Part shown: in pieces, positions 12,388 to 23,799 of the stretch
Layout of the letters: each line of letters begins with the position of its first letter
Numbering within the stretch: the first letter of the stretch is position 1
Assembly (NCBI RefSeq): GCF_047675955.1
Contig: NC_132909.1
Coordinates: 42,149,931 to 42,213,930 of the forward strand
Length of the DNA stretch: 64,000 nucleotides
Source: Chlorocebus sabaeus
Taxonomy: Eukaryota > Chordata > Mammalia > Primates > Cercopithecidae
Direction of reading: 5' to 3'
Position numbers and translations under genes: made by a program
The notes under the pieces: generated by a model
What the model saw: only the letters and a program-made list of their open reading frames with translations
Database searches by the model: none
What the model was told of the DNA's origin: nothing

Positions 12388-13874
12388 AGTAGAAGGCTCC
12401 AGATGATGGCCTCACATGGGGGAGCTCACATAGGGGAGGGCACTGGGACCCCAGGGAGGTGCTCCTAGCTCTGCCACTGACCTGGGCTCACTGTTGCCCC
12501 ATCCCATGGCCATCTGTAAAGGAGGACCCTGCAATGGATTGCTGGCTCTCATGATCTGTTCTATCTCTGGTTATTAAACTTGAATTTAGGACTTTAAATT
12601 CTCTTTAAACTGAGAAGAAAACATGAATTCAGAAAGCTTCTTTCCGTTAAAAAAAAAAGTGTTTATATTTTATGATAAAGGGTTAAGTACCCACTATGCC
12701 CTAAAGAGTCAAGGCTTGTCTTGGCTTCTTGTCCTCCTTCTTCCTGATGAATTGCTTGACACTTCCCTGATCCTGCAGTTCTTTTTTTAAGAAAATAACA
12801 TTTGGTTCTGGTCATGGAGAAGTTTGCGCTTTGCTGATTTAAGGCCAAAAAGAATATAACAGCAAATTTAAATACTTTCATATCTATAAAAGCATGAGTC
12901 TTGAAATAACAAATGTTAACATAGGACACTCAAGGTTAGGTCTTTATAATAGAGTTTTCTTTCATCATCAGTGGTTCAGTTGCTATTTATTTCTAATTCT
13001 CTTTTGTAACTTTAAACCTTGTATTCAGTTATATTTTTCTATATTGCTGGATCATGTTAAGATTGAACTATAATTTTAGGGTTCAGATTTCAATGGATTA
13101 ACTTTATAGTATAGACAATTAGGAAACACACTTTTTCTCTAATCTTGCATTTCAATGACCATGCATTGATTCTGTAGAGGTAGACTTTATCAATACATTG
13201 TGTTGTCTTATTTTAAAATACAAATAAACATCTGTGCCAATACAAGAGACTGTTTTCAAGAGACTCTCCAAGAAGACTTAATTTTTTTGGCAAGTGGCAG
13301 GTGAGAGTTCAGGGGTACCTATTCCTTTTGCAATTCAAAAACATAAATTAGGATAATTGTTTTAGAAAAAGCTTAGGGAAAGACATGTGGTGATAAGTTT
13401 GAGCTCTAATTAAGCAGCTTCTACAGCTCATGCTTTAATTCAATTCCAGGTATTCTCCCCTTTTGCTAGTCAATACTGACACAGATCTGCTACTTTAAGA
13501 TCATTTGTATTATCCCTTCATTTGGGTTTACAACTTGGGTTTTAACATTAGGTGAAGGAAGACCATAAAGGATAGTTTTGAATGTACACAAGTAATTTCA
13601 GAAAGGACCTCGGCAATGTTTTTCGTTCATTTTCTCCTCAGGTCTCCTTAGCATGGCAAACTGAAGGTAAAACAACTGAATTTAATGTCTTTACCCACAA
13701 AAAATCATTTTAGGGCTGCTATAGTTCACTCACTGGTATGTCATTCTCCCAGCCTCAAATTCCAGAGGGCTCCTCTTTCTTCCCTCTCCCTCACATTCTG
13801 TATCCAGACAATTGTTAAATCCTGCCCACTGGTGCTTGTAATTCATCTAGAATGTATCCTCTCTTTTTTCTCTT
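12388..13874. other. Unique AT-rich intergenic sequence
   Basis: No gene or well-preserved repeat recognised. Frames at 12,663 (minus) and 13,685 (plus) are short and featureless. Confidence 0.45.
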
Positions 13875-14045
13875 GTTCTCAACTTCAGAGGGCATTGTCA
13901 TTACCTGGGGAGCTTCTTAAAAATGTACAAACAGGGCCTTCCCCCTCAAAATTTGAAAAGACGTTTGAGGTGGGTCCTAAGAAACCTTCATTTCTAACAA
14001 GGCAACCAGCTAATTTTGAGGGGCCTTCCACAAGGAGGCCTGAGA
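13875..14045 (+). mobile_element. Probable MER5A-like fossil
   Basis: ttctcaacttcag, attacctggggagcttctta and aggtgggtcctaag appear in MER5A order but are strongly diverged. Confidence 0.5.
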
Positions 14046-14514
14046 GGATGGAAAATAGGAGCCAGTTTAAGAGGTAGGAAGCCTGTTCCAGACAACAGGG
14101 GCAGCAGGCAAGTGGGCTGGGAGGCTGGGGAGTGGGGAGCAGAGAGCAGGAGATCAATTTGGGTCTCTCAGGCCTTAGGAAAACAGCTCTAAAACCCACC
14201 AAACCCATGAGAGAGTGTGGTGAGACCAGCAGGCATGTGGAATCAGACAAGTGGAATCTGAGGTACCCTGCATCTCAGTTGAAAACATCCCTTGGAAGCA
14301 GGAAATGAGGGTCAGAAGCTGAGGAGAGAGATCTGTGCTGTATTTGATGGTGAACTTTCTTGGAAAGAGTCTGTTAATTGGGATGAGAAGGGAGTCAAGA
14401 TGGAAGTCCACTTAAAGAGTGACTGTGCAAGATGAACCTGCAGAAGAGACAGGAGGAAGAGAGGAAAGTGCTGTAAAAGTCAAGAGCAAAGGGAATTTTA
14501 AGAAAAAGGAAGTG
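14046..14514. other. Unique purine-rich sequence
   Basis: A/G-rich on the plus strand, with no recognised family. It ends at the duplicated aggaagtg that flanks the next Alu. Confidence 0.4.
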
Positions 14515-14825
14515 GGCCAGGCGCGTTGGCTCACGCCTATAATCCTAGCACTTTGGGAGGCTGAGGCGGGTGGATCATCTGAGGTCAGGAGTTCAAGACC
14601 AGCCTAGCTGACATGGTGAAACCCAGTCTCTTCAAAAAGAATACAAAAATTAGAAGGGCATGATGGTGGGTGCCTGTAATCCCAGATACTCAGGAGGCTG
14701 AGGTGGGAGAATCACTTGAACCCCAGGAGTTGGAGGTTGCAATGAGCTGAGATCATACCACTGCACTCCAGCCTGGGTGACAGAACAAGACTCTGTCTAA
14801 AGAAAAAATAAATAAATAAATAAAG
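14515..14825 (+). mobile_element. AluS-like element
   Basis: Head ggccaggcgcgttggctcac, tail expanded to (AAAT)n. Short target duplication aggaagtg at 14,507-14,514 and 14,826-14,833. Confidence 0.92.
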
Positions 14826-14833
14826 AGGAAGTG

Positions 14834-15399
14834 GTTGACTATATCACAGTCACTTGAGAATTTCCTGTGCCCTGAACAGGGCAGGTATACAATAAATATT
14901 TTCTGAACTGAACAGAAATCCTGCCCAGGCCAGGGAAGGCAAGAAGTATGTATAGAGAGGCTGTGGGTCCCTGTGTGACCTCAGCAAGGACAGCCTTAGA
15001 GTGGTGGGGGAGTGGGCAGATTGGTTGAGGAGGGATTAAGTGGCAGGTGAGTATAGACAATGTAGACACTGAATAAACACCACTGAACAAGGTAAGGGGA
15101 GAGGTGGGATAGTAGCTGAATGGGGAAGCAGGGTAGGGGGCAAGTTGGAAGATGGGAGAGTGGCAAAGAAGAAGAAATGGGACCTCCTTCCATCTGTGGG
15201 ACATGGGCTTTTACTACCTGAGCCACTTGTATGTAGTTTTAATGAAACAGCTCCCCAAATTCAATTAAGATACCAATTGTATTCATATCCTACCCTACTA
15301 GTCACCCAAGTGAATATCATCATCCAATAATGAAATACCTCTAAAACAACCAAAAGCTGGAGGGCTGGGAGTTAAAGGAAGGAAACATAAGATTTTTAA
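14834..15399. other. Unique non-coding sequence
   Basis: Purine-rich on the plus strand around 14,990-15,180. The 121-codon minus frame at 14,839-15,204 is a by-product of that composition. No gene recognised. Confidence 0.4.
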
Positions 15400-15700
15400 T
15401 TTTTTTTTTTTTTTTTTTTTGAGATGGTCTCGCTCTGTCACCCCTGCTGGAGTGCAGTGGTGCAATCACAGCACTGCAGCCTCGACCGACCTGGGCTCAG
15501 ATGATCCTCCCTCCCCAGATTCCAAAGTAGATGGGATTACATGCGCACACCACCATGCCAGGCAAATTTTTGTATTTCTTTGTAGAGACCGGGTTCTGCC
15601 ATGTTGCCCGGGCTGATTTCAAACTCCTGGACTGAAATGATCCACCTGCCCCAGCCTTGCGAAGCGCTGGGATTACAGGCATGAGTCACCGGGCCTGGCC
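15400..15700 (-). mobile_element. Old Alu (AluJ-like), minus strand
   Basis: Starts with about 20 T (reversed A tail), then gagatggtctcgctctgtca, and ends cgggcctggcc. AluJ-type text such as gcagcctcgacc is visible. Confidence 0.9.
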
Positions 15701-16188
15701 TGTTTTATTGTTTAATACTTTAACATTCAAGGCTTCCAATTGCAAGCAACAGTCCCAGCCTTTGGTAATTAAGCCAAAAAGGTAGGTAGCTCGCAGAATG
15801 ATTGGGAGGGATAGAAATCCAAGCTCAAGGCTAAACTTCTAGGAACTATGCCCAAAATTATTCCATGGGACAGGTATAGTGAGTAAGTCACCTGCCTGTC
15901 CTGCTGGCACAAGAACTATGGGAATTGCCACTGTTGCCACACTGATGTGCTGTCTGCACTTGACACATGATACATGAGCAACTACTCTTGCCTGTGAAAG
16001 CCGGAACCTCTACCTCCACCCTTGCCCACAAAACGACTTCCGTAAAACCTTAAGTTGATCAATTTTGAAATATCTTGATATGAGTTTCTTTGGTGAAACT
16101 TAGACACAAGACTTAGTCACATGCCCTACTTCAAAAGAGCCCAAGGAACTGAAGAAATTTCCTAGAGCTGGCAAAAATGTTCAAAATG
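15701..16188. other. Unique non-coding sequence
   Basis: No gene or repeat recognised between two Alu-type elements. Confidence 0.4.
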
Positions 16189-16347
16189 GACAGGGAGTAT
16201 GGCTCATGCCTGTGATGCCAACATTTCGAGAAGATGAGGTGGGAGGATTGCTTGAGCCCAAGAGTGCGAGGCTGCAGTGAGCTGTGACGGCACTGCTGCA
16301 CTCAAGCCTGGGCAACAGAGTGAGCCCCTGTCTCAAAAATAATTTTT
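16189..16347 (+). mobile_element. Free left Alu monomer (FLAM-like)
   Basis: Only one Alu arm is present (about 155 bp, from agtatggctcatgcctgtga to tctcaaaaataa). It is flanked by aaatgttcaaaa on both sides, so it is a complete monomeric insertion rather than a broken Alu. Such monomers predate dimeric Alu. Confidence 0.8.
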
Positions 16348-16553
16348 AAATGTTCAAAAGGTACTGAGTGGCCAGAAAAACAGAACAAATGACTCCTATC
16401 TTCTATTTTTTGACATCTCATCAGTAACATACATCTTTCTTCCACAATCGGATTTAACATCTTCATCTACAACAAAATGTTCCTGCCCCATATACTGCCG
16501 CTACCCCACTCACATAGATGCAAAGTTCCTATGTCATAAGTGACTGTGACCAT

Positions 16554-16686
16554 TTCCTTCCTTCCTTCCTTCCTTCCTTCCTTCCTTCCTTCCTTCCTTC
16601 CTTCCTTCCCCTCTCTCTTTCTTTCTTTCCTTCTTTCTTTTTTTTTTTTTGTTTTTTTCCTTCTTTCTTTTTTTTTGTTTTTTTTT
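16554..16686. repeat. (CTTC)n / poly-T polypyrimidine tract
   Basis: About 54 bp of perfect cttc repeats, then cttt and T runs with a few G, leading into the tail of a minus-strand Alu. Almost pure pyrimidine on the plus strand. Confidence 0.95.
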
Positions 16687-16969
16687 GAGACAGTCTCACT
16701 CTGTTGCCCAGGCTGGAGTGCAGTGGCTTGATCTTGGCTCACTGCAACCTTCTCCTCCCCAGTTAAAGCGATTCTCCTGCCTTAGCATCCCAAGTAGCTA
16801 GGACTACAGGTGCATGCCACCACTCCCAGCTAATTTTTTTTTTGTATTTTTAGTAGAGATAGGGTTTCACCATGTTGGCCAGGATGGCCCTGATCTCCTG
16901 ACCTCGCGATCCACCCACCTCGGCCTCCCTAAGTGCTGGGATTACAGGCATGAGCCACCACACCTGGCT
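16671..16969 (-). mobile_element. AluS-like element, minus strand
   Basis: T-rich start, gagacagtctcactctgttg, and an end at cacctggct. Both arms are present. Confidence 0.92.
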
Positions 16970-17239
16970 GAGACGTGTTCTAAGACCCACAGTGGATGCC
17001 TGAACCTTGGATAGCATTGACCCAATTGCTGTCAATCAAAATGCATTTCTGTTTATGATTTCCATGCACAAATTTAATGTCTTTTTCATCTTAACTAAGC
17101 ACTTACCACACATTTGGCTGTATTTTTAGAGCTTGGGGGTGCAACAAAAAAGACTGACAGAAATTTCTTTTTCCTTCTTACATTTTCACCGCTAGAGAAT
17201 TTGCTCTTACCATTGATCTTAGCAACGCGAGCACAAGAC
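16970..17239. other. Short unique segment
   Basis: Lies between two Alu/pyrimidine-tract pairs. No gene recognised. Confidence 0.4.
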
Positions 17240-17427
17240 TTCCTTTCCTTCCTTTCTTCCTTCCTTCCTTCCTTCCCTCCCTCCCTCCCTCTCTCTCTCT
17301 CTTTCTCTCTTTCTTTCTTTCTTTTCTTTCTTTCTTCTTTCTTTTCTTTTCCTTTCTTGTTTCCTTACTTTCTTTCTTTCTTTCATCTTTTTTTCTGTCT
17401 TTTTCTTTATTTATTTGCTTATTTATT
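17240..17427. repeat. Second long polypyrimidine tract (CCTT/CCCT/CTTT)
   Basis: About 180 bp of mixed cctt, ccct, tctc and cttt repeats, again expanded from the tail of the adjoining minus-strand Alu. Confidence 0.93.
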
Positions 17428-17707
17428 GAGATGGAATCTCACTCTGTCACACAGGTGGAAGTGCAGTAATGTGATATCGGCTCACTGCAAACTTCGCCTC
17501 CCAGGTTCAAGCAATTCTCATGCCTCTGCCTCCCAAGTAGCTGGGATTAGGGAGCCTGCCACCATGCCCAAATAATTTTTTTTTTTTGGTAGCAATCGGG
17601 TTTCATCATGTTGGCCAGGCTAGTCTTGAACTCCCAACCTCAAATGATCCACCCGGTTCAGTCTCCCAAAGTGCTGGGATTACAAGTGTGAGCCACCGCG
17701 CCTGGCC
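17428..17707 (-). mobile_element. Alu, minus strand
   Basis: gagatggaatctcactctgt through ccgcgcctggcc, with both arms. Its T tail merges into the polypyrimidine tract. Confidence 0.92.
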
Positions 17708-18003
17708 TGTATATGCTGTTGTATGCTTACAAATACATGAATCTTGGAGAACATCATGGAAAGATGCTTATCATCTTGTTAACTGGTTAAGAGTGGAACT
17801 GGAGGGGGAATACTGCTTTTCCTTTATTTGTAATGTTTCATTTTCATTATGAACATGTATTATTTTAATATGTTTAAATATTAATAAAGACAGGCAAAAA
17901 AGTATATAATTTTAATTCAAGCTGAAATCATCAAGGCAATAATATATAATTAAATAGATGGAGCAGAGAAAGCATTTAAAATCCCTGAAGGAAAAGGAGG
18001 GGA
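17708..18003. other. Unique AT-rich segment
   Basis: No gene or repeat recognised. It ends with the aaaaggagggg that is repeated after the next Alu. Confidence 0.4.
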
Positions 18004-18294
18004 GGCCGGGTGCCGTGGCTCACACCTATAATCCCAGCACTTTGGGACGAGAAGGGCGAATCACCAGGGGTCAGAAGTTCGACACCATCTTGGTCAACAT
18101 GGTGAAACCCTGTCTCTACCGAAAATACAAAAATTAGCCAGGCATAATGGCATGGGCATGTAATCCCAGCTACTGGGAAGGCAGAGGCAGGAGAATCGCT
18201 TGAACCCGGGAGGCAGAGGTTGCAGTGAGCCAAGATTGTGCCACTGCACTCCAGCCTGGATGACACAGCAAGACCCTGTCTCAATCAATCAATA
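18004..18294 (+). mobile_element. AluS-like element
   Basis: ggccgggtgccgtggctcac to tctcaatcaatcaataa. aaaaggagggg flanks both sides as the target duplication. Confidence 0.92.
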
Positions 18295-18341
18295 AAAGGA
18301 GGGGGGAAAACACAAGTAAAAAACAAGTGATTCAAAAATAG

Positions 18342-18441
18342 CAATGTATTATAAGGCCTCAACTGGTGTAATTGGTGGGGCATGGTGGCTCCAATGTATC
18401 ATAATGCCTAAATTTGTGGGATTGATGGAGCGTGATGGCTC
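18342..18441. repeat. 50-bp tandem duplication covering the head of an Alu and its flank
   Basis: 18,342-18,391 and 18,392-18,441 align end to end. Both begin caatgtat, pass through ggtg(ta)attg(g/a)tgg and end catggtggctc / cgtgatggctc. They differ at about ten positions, so the duplication is not recent. Confidence 0.85.
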
Positions 18442-18664
18442 TGGCCTGTAATCCCAGCACTTTGAGAGGCCAAGGCGGGTGGATCACCTGAGGTCAGGAG
18501 TTCGAGACCAGCCTGACCAACATTGTGAAACGCCGTCTCTACTAAATATAAAAAATTTAGTCAGGTGTGGTGGCGGACACCTGTAGTCCCAGCTACTAGA
18601 GAGGCTGAGGCAGGAGAATCGCTTGAACCCGGGAGGCAAAGGTTGCAGTGAGCCAAGATCACCC
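18425..18664 (+). mobile_element. 3'-truncated Alu
   Basis: Alu text runs from ggagcgtgatggctc to gtgagccaagatcac and stops there without a tail. It begins inside the 50-bp duplication. Confidence 0.88.
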
Positions 18665-20563
18665 ACACTGGCAACCAACATCCCCCCTCAGGCCCTTTCA
18701 GGGTCAAGAGAGTATGTCTGGAGCAGACTAGGAAAGTCCAGCAGGTAAAGTAAGGTGCCAGGAATAAAGACACCACCTGAGACATTCTCCATGTTCCCTA
18801 CACCCACCCCTCTCCCCACCACGCTTCCATCCAGCTCCAACTCTGCCCTCTCCCCAAGAGCCTCAGATTGAAATGTTGCAAGGAAGACACCGATTCTCAA
18901 AGTCACAGGCTTAGGAATCTGAGCTACAAAGAAAAATGAGCCCCTGCTCCCCCAACTCACCCATACTCCCCTTGGCACTGCTGCCCTGCACCTGCCCTCT
19001 CCTCCATAATTTAAACTATCCTCACAGAAGCTGGAGAGAAAGCTTGTCAGGAAAGAGAGGACCAGCATGTGCCAAATGCCTGGGCACATAGGAGCAGATG
19101 GCGAGATTAGTGCAGGGATGTAAGAAACAAGTGGCTCTCAGACCAAAGAATACTCTGCGGGAGATGGCACACTAGGCCTTCATAGGGGTGTGTGCTGCAC
19201 AGGAGCTCCCCAGTTACCAAAAGAATTGTCTGAGAAAGGCTCTGATCTGACCCAAAAGGGCCTTGGTTCCCACGACAACGCCTCAACATCTGGCAGTAAC
19301 AGGCTTCTGTACCCGAACTCTCTGGGTCTGCAGGTCCCGTCTCTACCAGCCTCTCACAGCCCAGAGGCATCTCCCATTGGCGCCTGATGGGTTAGGGAGG
19401 CTTTTCTTCCAGCGGTGACAGATCCAGCCTAAGGAGCGCTCCTGGGACTTTCTTATTTGTTTCTTCCCACCCAAAGCCACAACCCACTTGCACGTCACTG
19501 TGGGGACACCTTAAAGTGACCCTCTAAATGTGAACTGCGCTGAGGGAATGGTCAGCTTTGCTCCCATTAGACAGCTTGGCCCAAAGGACCTAGCGACCTC
19601 CCAGACAAAAATTTCTTCCTAAATGCTGCATGTGTCTGTGTTCTCTAAATGTAAAAACGAAACCCAAAAGAAAAAGCCAACTGTCCCTTGAAAAACAAAA
19701 ACAAAAAACCGCCACCAACCCACCTTTCATGTGAGGAATCCTTGAGAAGGGCCTCTCCAGCCAGGACCAGGTAAGGGAATCTGTGCACTTGGCCAGACCC
19801 AGAACACCCAGTGGCAGGAATCTGCCAGCCACATTCTGACCCCATTGAATTTCCACCACCGACACACAGATCAGGACGCATCAGCCTGAGATGACACCAC
19901 GAGTCTGGTTTTCACAGATTGAGTCCACACTCTCTCATTGATTCCACACACATCCCATCACTGACACCAGATTCCCTCATCACTGACCCTACATACCCAC
20001 AATCATTGGCTCCATGGACCTCATCACTGTCCCAAAGACCACCCATCCCTAATCTACAGACCCTCATCTCTCACCCCAGGGACCTCACAGATTCCCCATC
20101 CCTGATACCAGGATCTATAGAACCTCATCTCTTACCCCTACAGACCTATTAATAAGTGGATACATTCATGGGAGACTGTGTTGACCATTTTACACACCCA
20201 TTGCGCATGTGTGTGTGTGCTGATTAATGGACTTAGGTAAACTTTAGCGTTTTGGTAGGCAATATAGTTTTTCAATGCCTTTTCTCTTTCTTTTTCTTGT
20301 ACATCTTTAAAGGCCTTACTCCAGTAAGTATGCATTGCGATTTATTAATGCTTATCCCTTATTGAATCCTTGTCATGCGTATTTGTTATTAATCATAATT
20401 CATAATTCTTACAACTCAGAGACACCAGAGACTCACATAAGAAGAATGGCTGTGGGTTTTTATTTATTTGTTTTGGTTTCTTTAGATTATCAAAGTCATT
20501 CATTTGTATCAAGTCACTAAGTGTATACTTTGTTTTCTAAAAAAAAATTCTAACTAAAAATAA
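18665..20563. other. Unique sequence; imperfect short repeats at 19,919-20,150
   Basis: No gene recognised. Around 19,919-20,150 short phrases recur irregularly (cctcatcactgac, atccctga, gacctcatc), forming a decayed minisatellite-like stretch of roughly 25-35 bp spacing. The longest frame (133 codons, minus, 18,688-19,089) has no domain features. Confidence 0.45.
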
Positions 20564-20855
20564 TTTTTTTTAGACAAGGTATTGCTCTGTCACCCAGGCT
20601 GGAGTGCAGTGGTATAATCATGGCCACCACAGCCTCCACCTCCTGGGCTCAAGTGATCCTCCTACCTCAGCCTATGTAGTAGCTGAGACCACAGGCATGC
20701 ACCAATATGTCCCCTACTTAAAAAAATTTATTTTGTAGATATGTGGGTGTGACTATGTTGCAGAGACTGGTCTTGAACTCCTGGGCTCAACTGATACTCC
20801 CACCTTGGACTCCCAAAGTGTTGAGATTACAGGTGTGAGCCATTGTACCCAGCTG
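20564..20855 (-). mobile_element. Old Alu (AluJ-like), minus strand
   Basis: agacaaggtattgctctgtc to ccattgtacccagct, strongly diverged. Confidence 0.88.
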
Positions 20856-20980
20856 ATAAAAACTTAAAAAGAGTAAAATACTTTGGGACCTAATGTAAAA
20901 TTTCCACTGAGATGATGTGTCAGAAATTAAGGTAGAATAAAATGATCCTAGGGCATCTGAAACAATGGAAACTAATCTTG

Positions 20981-21211
20981 GGCCAGCCGCGGTGGCTCAT
21001 GCCTGTAATCCTAGCACTTTGGGAGGCCAAGGTGGGGGACTCACTTGAGATCAGAAGTTCGAGACCAGCCTAGCCAACATGGTGAAACACTGTCTCTACT
21101 ACAAATACAAAAATTATCCTGGAGGTTGCAGTGAGCCAAGATCGTGCCAATGCACTCCGGTCTGGGCAACAGAAGGAGACTCGGTCTCAAAAAAAAAAAA
21201 AAGAAGAAGAA
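20981..21211 (+). mobile_element. Alu with internal deletion
   Basis: Left arm from ggccagccgcggtggctcat. After acaaaaattatcc it jumps directly to tggaggttgcagtgagcc, so about 70 bp of the right arm are missing. A tail present. Confidence 0.88.
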
Positions 21212-21299
21212 ACAAACTCTTAATTTCTTCATCAAGTGTAAAACTGTGGACTCAACTCTCGAGGAAAAATACATTAAAAGACACACAAGCACTATATAC

Positions 21300-21640
21300 T
21301 TTTTTGAAGTTTTATTGAGAAATATTAATAACATACCACAGAAGCCACCCATTTAAAGTGCAAAATTCAATAGTTTTCAGTATATTTGCACTGTTGTGCA
21401 AACATCACCACAATAAATTTTAGAACATTTTCATGACCCTGAAGTAGACCCTGTAACCCTCCATTTCCCCCCAACTCCCCTAACCCTGGGCCATCACTAA
21501 TCTACTTTCTGTCTCAACGTATTGTTGTATTTTGAATATTTTATTTAAATGGAATTACATAACATGGTATTTTGTGACTGGCTTCTTCCACTTAGCATAA
21601 TATTTTCAAGGTTTATTTAATCCTGCATGTGCAGAGGGGG
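21300..21640 (-). mobile_element. Probable ancient L1M 3'-end fragment
   Basis: agttttattgagaaatatta, cacccatttaaagtg, gttgtgcaaacatcaccaca, ctaatctactttctgtctc and ggcttcttccacttagcata are hallmarks of an old mammalian L1 3' region read on the opposite strand. The subfamily is not certain. Confidence 0.55.
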
Positions 21641-21703
21641 CACTTTGCATAAGGATAAACCTGGGGGGTGCTCACTGATTGATTTTGAAACTTCCCTCCA
21701 AAA

Positions 21704-21709
<6 letters not shown>

Positions 21710-21734
<25 letters not shown>

Positions 21735-21940
21735 GAGACAGAATCTCACTCTGTTGCCAGGCTGGAGTGCCATGGCATGATCTCAGCTCACTGCAACCTC
21801 CACCTCCTGGGTTCAAAGGATTCTCCTGCCTCAGCCTCCCGAGTAGGTGGGATTACAATCATGTGCCACCACACCTGGCTACTTTTGTATTTTTAGTAGA
21901 AACAGGTTTTCTCCATGTTGGTCAGACTGGTCCTGACCAC
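21710..21940 (-). mobile_element. Truncated Alu, minus strand
   Basis: About 25 T, then gagacagaatctcactctgt. It breaks off at gtcagactggtcctgacc, short of the Alu head. Confidence 0.85.
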
Positions 21941-22083
21941 CACCATGCCCATCTAATTTTTTTTTTTTGAAGATAGGGTCTTACTCTGTCACCCAGACTG
22001 GAGTGCAGTGGCATAATCTCAGCTCACTGCAGCCTCGACCTTCAGGGCTCAAATGATCCTCCCACCTCAGCCGCCCAAGTAGT
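21941..22083 (-). mobile_element. Second Alu fragment abutting the previous one, minus strand
   Basis: ccaccatgcccatctaattt, then gggtcttactctgtcaccca through cgcccaagtag. One arm only, AluJ-like. Confidence 0.75.
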
Positions 22084-22184
22084 GGAGTCTTATTGGACAG
22101 CACAGCTCTGGAGGGTGATTTTATGTATATCCCCACTGCTCTCTCTGCCTCGATTCCTGTCTACCCCACACCCCTGCAAAAAAT

Positions 22185-22460
22185 GTTTTTTGTTTTTTTG
22201 TTTGTTTGTTTTTTTGAAATGGAGTCTCGCTTTGTCACCCAGACTGCAGTGCAGTGGTGCGATCTCGGCTCAGTACAACCTCTGCCTTCCAGGTTCAAGT
22301 GATTCTCCTGCCTCAGCTTCCCAAGTAGCTGGGATTACAGATGTGCACCACCAAGTCTGGCTAATTTTTGTCTTTTTAGTAGAGACGGAGTTTTGCCATT
22401 TTGGCTAGGCTGGTCTCGAACTCCTGACCTCAAGTGATCTGCCCGCCTCAGCCTGCCAAA
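22185..22460 (-). mobile_element. Truncated Alu, minus strand
   Basis: T/G-rich tail, gaaatggagtctcgctttgt, ending abruptly at cagcctgccaaag. The next bases belong to a duplicated LTR segment. Confidence 0.88.
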
Positions 22461-22462
22461 GA

Positions 22463-22545
22463 AAGGCTTACTTCCCTTTCTCCCTTTCCCCCTCCCTCCT
22501 CTTATATGTGGTGAGTCTTTTGCCCTTCCACCTTCCACTGTGCCC
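22463..22545 (+). repeat. Second copy of an internal LTR segment found at 23,983-24,058
   Basis: cttccctttctccctttccc and the following cctccctcctct...cttttgcccttccaccttccac nearly match 23,983-24,058 over about 80 bp, with only a handful of differences. Confidence 0.75.
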
Positions 22546-22565
22546 AACCTAGAAAGCTTATTTTA

Positions 22566-22875
22566 TTTAATTTAATATTATTATTATTTTTCTTGAGATG
22601 GAGTCTTGCTCTGTAGCCCATAGTGGAGTACAATGGCATGTTTCAGCTCCCTACAACCTCCGCCTCCCAGGTTCAAGCAGTTCTCCCTGCCTCAGCCTCT
22701 TGAGTAGCTGGGATTACAGGTGCCCACCATCATGCCCAGCTAATTTTTGTATTTTTAGTAGAGATGGGGTTTCACCATGTTGGCCAGGCTGGTCCTGAAC
22801 TCCTGACCTCAGGTGATCTCCCCACCTCGGCTTCCCAGAGTGCTGGGATTACAGCATGAGCCACCGCTCCCAGCC
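22566..22875 (-). mobile_element. AluS-like element, minus strand
   Basis: Flanked by agaaagcttatttt at 22,552-22,565 and 22,876-22,889. Contains gagatggagtcttgctctgt to ccgctcccagcc. Confidence 0.93.
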
Positions 22876-23076
22876 AGAAAGCTTATTTTGAATGGTGTCT
22901 ATACAGCCCCTTATGTTTCTGCCTGATTTTTAAAATAACATATTTAGGTCTATATATTTTAGGATATAAGATCTCACTGTATGTGTTGCTTTGCATCATT
23001 GAAGAGTTTTGGTAATTATTTTTACTTTCTATATATTTTAGAGTTTTCATTAAACTAATACAGAATTTCATATTCA

Positions 23077-23556
23077 GGGCCAGGCACAGAGGCTCATGCC
23101 TGTAATCCAGCACTTTGGGAAGCCGAGATGGGCGGATCACCTGAGGTCAGGCGTTCGAGACCAGCCTGGCCAACATGGCAACACCCCGTCTCTACTAAAA
23201 ATACAAAATTAGCCGGGTGTGGTGGTGCATGCCTGTAATCCCAGCTACTTGGGATGCTGAGGCAGGAGAATCACTTGAACCTGTGAGGTGGAGTTTGCGG
23301 TGAGCCAACATCACGCCATTGTACTCCAGTCTGGGCAACAATAGTGAAACTCCATCTCAAAAAAAAAAAAAAAAAAAAAAAAAACACAAAAATTAGCTGG
23401 GCGTGTTGGCGGGTGCTGATAATCCCAGCTACTCGGTTGGCTGAGGCAGGAGAATTGCTTGAACCCAGGGGGCAGAGGCTGCAGTGAGCCAAGATCTCAT
23501 GACTTCACTCCAGCCTGGGCCACAGAGCAAAACTCCTTTTCAAAAAAAAAAAAAAA
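23077..23556 (+). mobile_element. Three-armed Alu: full dimer plus an extra right arm
   Basis: A complete Alu (23,077 to about 23,384, with a 25-bp A run) is followed directly by a second right arm from aaaaattagctgggcgtg to its own A tail (23,385-23,556). The 10-mer ttcatattca lies just before the first arm (23,067-23,076) and just after the last tail (23,563-23,572). The whole trimer therefore sits in one pair of target duplications. Confidence 0.85.
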
Positions 23557-23799
23557 TTCAAATTCATATTCACTCATATCAAAAATGAAAATTTATTTTT
23601 GCAAATTTCTATTTGAGTGATATAATTATTTTAATTTAGGACTAGTTCATAAAAAATGGGTGTAGTGATTATGTTCTTTCCTGTGCTTGAATGGAAAATG
23701 ATGAGGGATCATGATGTTAGAGTTGCAGTGAGAAGGGATGGAAAAGAGGGATTCCAGAGTGCCAGGCACGCAGGTTTTCTGGAAGGCTTGCACGAGGAC

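Noticed and set aside
20138..20520. Short frames near 20.1-20.5 kb as small genes
   Set aside because: Small, AT-rich and overlapping on both strands, with no start context or domain support.
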